A stretch of 5,625 nt of DNA, taken from assembly GCA_041569895.1 (NCBI GenBank), contig JBFFXF010000377.1, positions 1-5,625 on the forward strand, given 5' to 3'. The stretch comes from JBFFXF01 sp041569895 (GTDB lineage Bacteria; Planctomycetota; UBA8108; JACQVS01). The notes below the pieces were generated by a model. It did not search any database. It was not told the origin of the DNA and worked only from the letters and a program-made list of their open reading frames with translations. A program made the position numbers and the translations under genes. Below are positions 1 to 4,774 of the stretch, one piece after another (the stretch's first letter is position 1; every line of letters begins with the position of its first letter).

Positions 1-389
1 ACGCGGTCGTGCTCGCGACCGTGGATCTCGACCGTGTCCCACGCGAAGTACACCGTCGGCCGCGAGCGATCGACCTCGAGCGCGCCCCCGCGAGACACCA
101 GCGCCCCGATCGGCGCGCCGTCCACGCCCTCCGCACCGGCGCGCTCGACAACGAGAAGAGGCGCCATGTAGACATCGAACCCGGGATCGACCCCCGGCTC
201 GGGCTTGAGGAAGTCAGCGGCAGCAAAGTGAACCGAGACCCGCTCACGAACGGCGGCGGCAGGCTGCGGAGCAGAGTGATGGTCGCAGCTCGCGAGCAGG
301 ATCATCAGGATGAGCACGGAGGAGACACATTCGATTCGCGCTCGGAGAGGGAGAGTCGACTTCGGGGGTTTTGCTGACAGACGATTCAT
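1..389 (-). CDS. Putative lipoprotein of unknown function, N-terminal part (3' end beyond the left edge)
   Basis: The reading frame stays open from an ATG at 389 to the window edge and gives 129 residues. It begins MNRLSAKPP, has a basic N-region (R3, K7, K10, R16, R18), a hydrophobic stretch SSVLILMILLAS, and then Cys35. The lipobox L-A-S-C is canonical, so the product should be diacylated at Cys35 and anchored in a membrane; D36 follows the Cys. The mature part includes FLKPEPGVDPGFDVYMAPLL and an acidic/aliphatic mix with no domain I recognise. No purine-rich Shine-Dalgarno precedes the ATG; the leader is pyrimidine-rich (CCTTCCTT just before it) and is part of a 43-bp inverted repeat. A GTG at 317 is a weaker start because it would remove the basic N-region. 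The gene is co-directional with the operon upstream but separated by about 330 bases, so it may be a separate unit. The lipoprotein call is good; the function is unknown. Confidence 0.75.
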   Translation of the reverse strand, partial: MNRLSAKPPKSTLPLRARIECVSSVLILMILLASCDHHSAPQPAAAVRERVSVHFAAADFLKPEPGVDPGFDVYMAPLLVVERAGAEGVDGAPIGALVSRGGALEVDRSRPTVYFAWDTVEIHGREHDR

Positions 390-423
390 AAGGAAGGCAG
401 GAAGAGCAGGAAGGCAGGAAACG
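381..423. repeat. Left arm of a 43-bp inverted repeat (partner 654-696)
   Basis: The reverse complement of this arm matches 654-696 at 38 of 43 positions by eye. The mismatches are three adjacent bases in the middle and two near the outer end. The arm contains a tandem duplication of aggaaggcaggaa (391-403 and 408-420, period 17). The lipoprotein ATG (389-387 on the minus strand) lies inside this arm, so the repeat supplies the leader and the first codons of that gene. Confidence 0.85.
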
Positions 424-501
424 AGCCTTTGTTTGCGAGTTCTGTCGAACTGGAAGACGCCGTCGAGAAGCGAGAGCTGGTTACGATTTGAACCACAGAG
501 G

Positions 502-529
502 CGCGTCGCTGCGCCAGCGCAGCGACGCG
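502..529. repeat. Perfect 13-bp GC-rich hairpin inside a cacagag repeat
   Basis: cgcgtcgctgcgc (502-514) is followed by a 2-base centre (ca) and then its exact reverse complement gcgcagcgacgcg (517-529). In RNA the innermost pairs would open to give a normal loop. The hairpin sits between aaccacagag on one side and gagagcacagagacacacag on the other, as if placed inside a short cacagag-type repeat. There is no T-run after it on either strand, so it does not qualify as a standard intrinsic terminator. It could be a REP-like element, a transcript-end stabiliser or a protein-binding palindrome. Confidence 0.8.
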
Positions 530-653
530 TGAGAGCACAGAGACACACAGAGGAGTTCCTGTCTGTTCGCCGAGAAATCAGCAAAGGCCTGTCCTCCCGA
601 GTCCATGCGAGGAACGAGCGACGCCTACGACGCTCGGGCTCTATCAATTCTTC

Positions 654-696
654 CGTTTCCTGCCTTCCTGAGTTTCCTGCCTTCCTTATAAGTCGT
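654..696. repeat. Right arm of a 43-bp inverted repeat (partner 381-423)
   Basis: This arm carries tttcctgccttcct twice (656-669 and 673-686, period 17) and ends with ttataagtcgt where the left arm, reverse-complemented, reads ttatgaatcgt. The position equivalent to the lipoprotein ATG is ATA here, so this copy does not carry the start codon. The arms are 230 bases apart. On a minus-strand transcript this arm is made first and could pair with the left arm. Confidence 0.85.
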
Positions 697-722
697 CGGC
701 AGAAACGCCCACGCCGCGGGCA

Positions 723-3524
723 TCAAGGACAGCCCGAATGCGATTCGAAGCACCCCACGCCGTCTTCCGGGGTCGGATCGATGCCACACGCCGGGTACGG
801 CTCGGCGGGTGGCGGGCCGACGGCGAAGAGATGGAAGAGGAGCGCCAGGGCGTCGCCCGGGTCGACGCCGGCGTGGTCGTCGATGTCGAGCGCGTCCGCG
901 CACGGCGGGACCTCGCCGCGCTGGATCGTCGAGCAGAGCGCCACGAAGTCGCGCAGGTCGACGCGGCCGTCGCCGTCGACGTCGCCGCGCATGAAGCCGC
1001 GCAGGCGCTGCGGTCGCCAGAACGCGCCGAGGTCGCGGCGCGTGCCGTCCGGATCGGGCGTGGCGTCGGGCGCTCCGGCGTCGATTCCCGGCGAGGTCTT
1101 CACGAGCCGGTACCGCCCGCCCGCCCACTTGCCGTAGGCGATCGGCCGCGACGCGCGCCCGCGCGCCCAGCGCACCGGCACGCAGCCGATCTCGTCGAGC
1201 GATTCGCAGGACGTCCACGCTCCGGGGAAACGCTCGAAGAGCGGCAGACCCTCGAAGTTCGTCCCGGTCGCCAGACTCGCGTCGCCGACGAGGCAGTGAT
1301 CGAGCGCGTCCGCGATGCCGGGCACGCCGGCGAGATCCGCCGGCTCGTTGCCCCAGAGGATCGAATGACGGAAACGCGGCGCGCCGTCCCGGGCGCGAAC
1401 GGCGCCACCCTGCGTCGCGGCGTTCTCGACGATGGTGACGTTCTCGAGCTCGGATGTCGGATCGCCGCGCGCGATGAGGCCGCCTCCGGCGCGCGCCCGG
1501 TTGCCCGCGATCAGCGTGCGCTCGACGAGGACCGGTCCCTCGAGCGCGATGCCGCCGCCGAGCGGCGCGGCGTTCCCCTCGACGACACACCCGGCGATGC
1601 GCACCGGGCGCCGATCGGGCCCCGCGTCGGCTGGAGTCTTCGCCGCGACGACCCCGATGCCGCCACCGCGCGCGCCGGCGTGGTTTCCCGCCACCGTGCC
1701 TCCATCGATGGTCACCCCCGAGCGACCGGCGACCGCGATCCCGCCCCCACTGCCGCCGGCGGAGTTGCCCTCGATGACGTTCTCCTCGAGCACCGCGGTC
1801 GAGTCGAGGAGGTAGACGCCGCCACCGTCACCGGTCGCCCGGTTGGCGATGATGCGGTTCCCCGCGAGCGTCGGACCCGACCCGCGACAGAAGACAGCGC
1901 CCCCGTGGCGCGGCGCATCGGCGACGCTCGTCCCGTCCGGAGCCGAGCGGCCCTCGAACAGCGTGCCGCGGCCGCCGGTCAGCGTGAACCCCTCGACGCG
2001 AGTCTCCGGACCCTCGCCGCCATCGAACACGAGCACGCTGCCGGCGTCGTCCGCCGCGCGCCGCAACGTCGTGCGCTCCGGACCCTCGAGGCTCCGCAGC
2101 GTGATGCGCCGGCCCTCGAACCGCAGCGCCCGCGCGAGCGTGTAGCTCCCGGGACGGACGAGGACGGTGCCGCCCTCCGGGGCGCGCCGCAGCGCGTCCT
2201 CGATCAGCGCGGCGTCGTCGGGCACGACGACGACGTCCAGCGGGAACGCCCTCTCGACCACCGGGATCGGCCGCGAGCGCCAGACGTGGACGTCGATGAT
2301 CGGATAGCTCCCGGCGAGAAACTCGAGCCCGAGCAGCCGCTGCTGTCGAGGCGAGCGCGCGTGGAAGCGCAGACGGACCTCGAGGTGGAGCGAACGACCG
2401 CGCGCGTCCTCGGGCACGTCGACGGCGTATTCGGAGCGTCTGCGCTCGAGCGCTCGCAGCGAGCGCTCCTCGACACGCGCCGCCTGCCACCAGAAGGGCA
2501 CCTCGCGCCCGTCGGCGTCGACGAAGCGGTCGGTGAAGTCGACGAGTTGCTCGTCCGTGGCGCCCGCGTCGTCGTCGAGCTCCCCGGCCCGGCTCGCGCC
2601 CGAGCGGAGCAGCTGCCGGCCGTCATCGAGGCGCGCGTCGACCTCGAGCCAGAGTCGCCGTGCCCCCGGCGGGCCGGCCGGAAAGTTGTGTCCCGCTCCC
2701 GAGTTCACCACCTCGACCGGCAGCCGGAGCGCTCGCCCGGCGACCACCGCGACGGGCTCCTCGACGAAGAGCGCCGACGCCGACCTCAGGAAGAGCGTCA
2801 CGCGGGAGAGCTGCGAGTCGATCGACGGCACCGGGTTGGTCGCGACGTCGACGCCGATGACGTCGTGGCGGTGAAGCTGGCCGTGGAAGATGCCGTCCGG
2901 CACCATGGCGCCGCCGTACGACTCCATGTGGCACGTGATGCAACCGGTGTCGCGAGCCGTGTACGGACTGGCGAGATACTGCGCGTACGTGCGGTCGATC
3001 TCGACGCCGTTCGGCGCCACCACCTGGTGGCACGGACCGCACAGCGCGCCGCCGCGCAGCTGCTCGACCGGCTTCAGCCCCTCGTGGAACCGGCGGTCGC
3101 GCCGCGCCGAGAGCGGTCGCGGATCGGCGATCAGCTTCCCCGCGGCGTCGTACTGCGGGCGCGGAATTCGATCCTCGGCGAACTGATGACAGACCGTGCA
3201 CGTCACGGCGCGCTCGGCGGCGTGCGCGAGACCGACCTGCACGCCGGGACGTCTCGCGGCGATCGCCGACTGCGGGTCGCCGGAGTGACACGGCCGGCAG
3301 AGGGGCTCGTCGAGGCTGCCGTCCTTCCCCGGCGGATGCCGGAAGCTCCCCGCGGGCGACAGCGGCGGACGCCGGCTCGCGGCGTGCACCGAGGCGAGCC
3401 ACTCCTCGTAATGCCTCGGGTGGCACGGCTGGCAGCTCGCCGTCTCGGGGTAGCCGAACGCGTCGCCGACCTCCTGCGGGTCGAACGCCTGGGCGAGAAC
3501 GAGGGAGACCAGCGTCGCGATCAT
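723..3524 (-). CDS. Exported five-haem cytochrome fused to a parallel beta-helix and dockerin-like C-terminus
   Basis: This 933-residue protein has four parts. Residues 1-13 (MIATLVSLVLAQA) look like a very short signal peptide. Residues 31-199 hold five CxxCH haem sites (31-35, 76-80, 109-113, 162-166, 195-199), followed by a His-rich stretch HGQLHRH (214-220); this resembles c554/multihaem cytochromes. Residues 240-420 form a beta-rich linker with GHNFPAG at 278-284, close to the GHxxPTG motif seen after such haem domains. Residues 436-836 are a right-handed beta-helix: an entry motif ending APEGGTVLVRPGSY (448-461), at least six NxAxxGGG-like rungs between 561 and 707, and the closing SPGIDAG (811-817). 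Residues 845-933 are a dockerin-like EF-hand pair with a Cys-rich tail. The ATG overlaps the upstream stop (ATGA), and an in-frame TGA lies five codons upstream, which fixes the start. It probably acts outside the cytoplasm in electron transfer; its partner and substrate are unknown. Confidence 0.88.
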   Translation of the reverse strand: MIATLVSLVLAQAFDPQEVGDAFGYPETASCQPCHPRHYEEWLASVHAASRRPPLSPAGSFRHPPGKDGSLDEPLCRPCHSGDPQSAIAARRPGVQVGLAHAAERAVTCTVCHQFAEDRIPRPQYDAAGKLIADPRPLSARRDRRFHEGLKPVEQLRGGALCGPCHQVVAPNGVEIDRTYAQYLASPYTARDTGCITCHMESYGGAMVPDGIFHGQLHRHDVIGVDVATNPVPSIDSQLSRVTLFLRSASALFVEEPVAVVAGRALRLPVEVVNSGAGHNFPAGPPGARRLWLEVDARLDDGRQLLRSGASRAGELDDDAGATDEQLVDFTDRFVDADGREVPFWWQAARVEERSLRALERRRSEYAVDVPEDARGRSLHLEVRLRFHARSPRQQRLLGLEFLAGSYPIIDVHVWRSRPIPVVERAFPLDVVVVPDDAALIEDALRRAPEGGTVLVRPGSYTLARALRFEGRRITLRSLEGPERTTLRRAADDAGSVLVFDGGEGPETRVEGFTLTGGRGTLFEGRSAPDGTSVADAPRHGGAVFCRGSGPTLAGNRIIANRATGDGGGVYLLDSTAVLEENVIEGNSAGGSGGGIAVAGRSGVTIDGGTVAGNHAGARGGGIGVVAAKTPADAGPDRRPVRIAGCVVEGNAAPLGGGIALEGPVLVERTLIAGNRARAGGGLIARGDPTSELENVTIVENAATQGGAVRARDGAPRFRHSILWGNEPADLAGVPGIADALDHCLVGDASLATGTNFEGLPLFERFPGAWTSCESLDEIGCVPVRWARGRASRPIAYGKWAGGRYRLVKTSPGIDAGAPDATPDPDGTRRDLGAFWRPQRLRGFMRGDVDGDGRVDLRDFVALCSTIQRGEVPPCADALDIDDHAGVDPGDALALLFHLFAVGPPPAEPYPACGIDPTPEDGVGCFESHSGCP
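3521..3524 (-). promoter_or_regulatory. ATGA stop-start overlap coupling the FGE-like and cytochrome genes
   Basis: On the minus strand the bases ATGA combine the ATG of the cytochrome fusion with the TGA of the FGE-like gene. The sequence just upstream, TTGACGCCGCCGACCG, has no clear Shine-Dalgarno. Translation of the cytochrome therefore most likely depends on termination-reinitiation by ribosomes finishing the FGE-like gene. Confidence 0.75.
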
Positions 3525-4774
3525 CGGTCGGCGGCGTCAAGGGCGGTCCGGAAGCCCGTGTCCTTGTGCGCGAAGAGGTGACCGTGCTCGAACTCGAAGA
3601 CCCACTGGTAGCGGAAGCTCAGAGGCTCGAGGTTGAGGCGATCACCGAAGAACTTGTTGTAGACCGCCACCCCGCGGATGACGCGGTCGAAGCCCCACAT
3701 CGGTCCTCGCGGATTCCGCAGCGGCACGTCCGACGCGACGTCCTCGAAGTAGTGGATGCCGAACCAGTCGTCGACCCACTCGAAGCCGCCGAGGATGTCC
3801 GAGACGCCGTGTGGACTGTCCCCGAGCGGGCTGAAGGTGCCGATGTCGACGAAGCTGTCGCCGAAGAAGGCGTTGATGTTCGCGTGGTAGGGCGTCGGCT
3901 GCTGGTGGCCCCACGGGTAGCGCCGGCCGTCGTCGACATCGCCGCGCGCGGCCCGCTCCCACTCGGCCTCGGTCGGCAGCCGCCTGCCGAGATAAAACGC
4001 GTACGTCACCGCGCCGGACCACGTGACGTCCATCACCGGGTGATTCTCCGTTCCCGCTCGCGGGGTGAATCGCCGGCCGTCCCACTCGAGGGCGCGGCGC
4101 AGCTTCGGGGCGCGGCCGCCCGGCTCGAGCCGATCGATCTCGAGGAAGTAGAAGGGCACGTCGACGCCCTCGTAGAGCCCGATGGCCGCGATCATGTCGG
4201 CCGACTCGACGACCCGCCCGATCCCCTGTTCGATGAAATCATTGAGGAACTCCGCGAACTGCCGGTTGGTCACCTTGTGGCGGTCGATCCAGTACGCCTC
4301 GAGGTGAACCGGTCGCGGCGGCTTGTCGACGATGTTCTGGATCGTGGGGATGACGTCGGGGCTCGACGTGTCGGTCCACGTGTCGCCCATGATGAACGTG
4401 CCCGCCGGAATCAGGACCATGCCCTCGGTGGACGGCTCGTGGACGACGACGTCGAGCTCGGCGGCGCCGACCTCATCGCCGCCGGGGTCGAATCCGACGA
4501 CCCTCAGCGTCACATCGCCGGGGCGCGGCGGCGACCTCCAGAACACGGCGCGGTCGCCATCCGAGAGCAGCTCACCGCCCGTCGCCGACCAGCTCCAGTA
4601 GACGCCGGCGCGCTCGCCCTCGGTCTCGAGCGCGACCTTGTACGTCACCGCCGGGTAGACGCGAGCCGGCAGCACGCGGATGGTCACCGGCGACGACGCC
4701 CCGCCGTTTTCCGCGGCGACGGCCCCACTCGCGAGCACGGCGACGATCAGCAGGCGCGGCACATCGGTTCTCAT
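3521..4774 (-). CDS. Exported SUMF1/EgtB/PvdO-family (FGE-fold) protein lacking all cysteines
   Basis: The product is 417 residues. Residues 1-21 form a signal peptide (R2, R7, then LLIVAVLASGAVAA), with likely cleavage near A20/A21. Residues 29-112 look like an Ig/PKD-type beta-sandwich (for example YWSWSATGGELLSDGD, 59-74). The FGE-sulfatase-type domain runs from GMVLIPAGTFIMGD (118-131) to GFRTAL (407-412). It includes the family signatures YWIDRHKVTNRQFAEFLN (161-178), NHPVMDVTW (244-252), RRLPTEAEWERAARG (264-278), YPWG (286-289) and GGFEWVDDW (329-337). True formylglycine-generating enzymes bind copper with two cysteines near the C-terminus; this protein has no Cys anywhere, so that chemistry is excluded. 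The usual GNVWEW asparagine is also replaced. A structural or binding role, or a PvdO-like role, is more likely. The ATG overlaps the upstream TGA, and a GGGGAG lies 9 bases before it. Confidence 0.9.
   Translation of the reverse strand: MRTDVPRLLIVAVLASGAVAAENGGASSPVTIRVLPARVYPAVTYKVALETEGERAGVYWSWSATGGELLSDGDRAVFWRSPPRPGDVTLRVVGFDPGGDEVGAAELDVVVHEPSTEGMVLIPAGTFIMGDTWTDTSSPDVIPTIQNIVDKPPRPVHLEAYWIDRHKVTNRQFAEFLNDFIEQGIGRVVESADMIAAIGLYEGVDVPFYFLEIDRLEPGGRAPKLRRALEWDGRRFTPRAGTENHPVMDVTWSGAVTYAFYLGRRLPTEAEWERAARGDVDDGRRYPWGHQQPTPYHANINAFFGDSFVDIGTFSPLGDSPHGVSDILGGFEWVDDWFGIHYFEDVASDVPLRNPRGPMWGFDRVIRGVAVYNKFFGDRLNLEPLSFRYQWVFEFEHGHLFAHKDTGFRTALDAADR
4771..4774 (-). promoter_or_regulatory. ATGA stop-start overlap coupling the HzsA-like and FGE-like genes
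   Basis: The minus-strand ATGA joins the TGA of the HzsA-like gene to the ATG of the FGE-like gene. Together with the same arrangement at 3521-3524, it indicates a tightly co-translated gene set. Confidence 0.75.

Larger units (their letters stand above)
390..722. other. Intergenic region with inverted repeats and no supported gene
   Basis: This gap lies between the end of the cytochrome fusion gene and the lipoprotein start. It is clearly less GC-rich than the flanking coding DNA. It holds most of a 43-bp inverted repeat, a perfect 13-bp hairpin at 502-529, and three cacagag copies (494-500, 536-542, 546-552). It also has a weaker 6-bp stem cgagcg/cgctcg (615-620 / 631-636) nested in cccgag/ctcggg (596-601 / 633-638). 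Open frames crossing it show no recognisable protein. I see no convincing sigma70 promoter and no stem followed by a T-run in either direction. The promoter of the lipoprotein gene, if it has its own, should be here. Confidence 0.7.

Noticed and set aside
391..420. CRISPR-like array
   Set aside because: There are only two copies of a 13-base unit per arm at period 17, with 4-base gaps. That is too short for repeats and spacers, and no cas gene is visible.
502..529. Intrinsic terminator for the operon
   Set aside because: The stem is strong, but there is no T-run after it in the minus-strand direction (cctctgtggttc follows) or in the plus direction, and it lies about 200 bases past the stop.
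370..706. Insertion sequence or MITE with target-site duplication
   Set aside because: I could not find matching direct repeats just outside the two arms, and no transposase is encoded. The mobile-element idea is therefore kept only as a hypothesis in the findings.
310..1137. Plus-strand open frame crossing the intergenic repeats
   Set aside because: It runs through the inverted repeat and the hairpin and then lies antisense to the dockerin-like coding end. No protein signature is visible.
625..1590. Second minus-strand open frame under the end of the cytochrome fusion gene
   Set aside because: It is an Arg-rich out-of-frame shadow of the beta-helix coding sequence that runs on into the intergenic repeat.
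738..3581. A plus-strand open frame of 947 codons opposite the cytochrome fusion gene
   Set aside because: It is Arg/Ala/Val-rich with no recognisable domain. The minus-strand frame has five CxxCH motifs, a beta-helix and a dockerin-like tail. Long antisense frames are expected in very GC-rich coding DNA.
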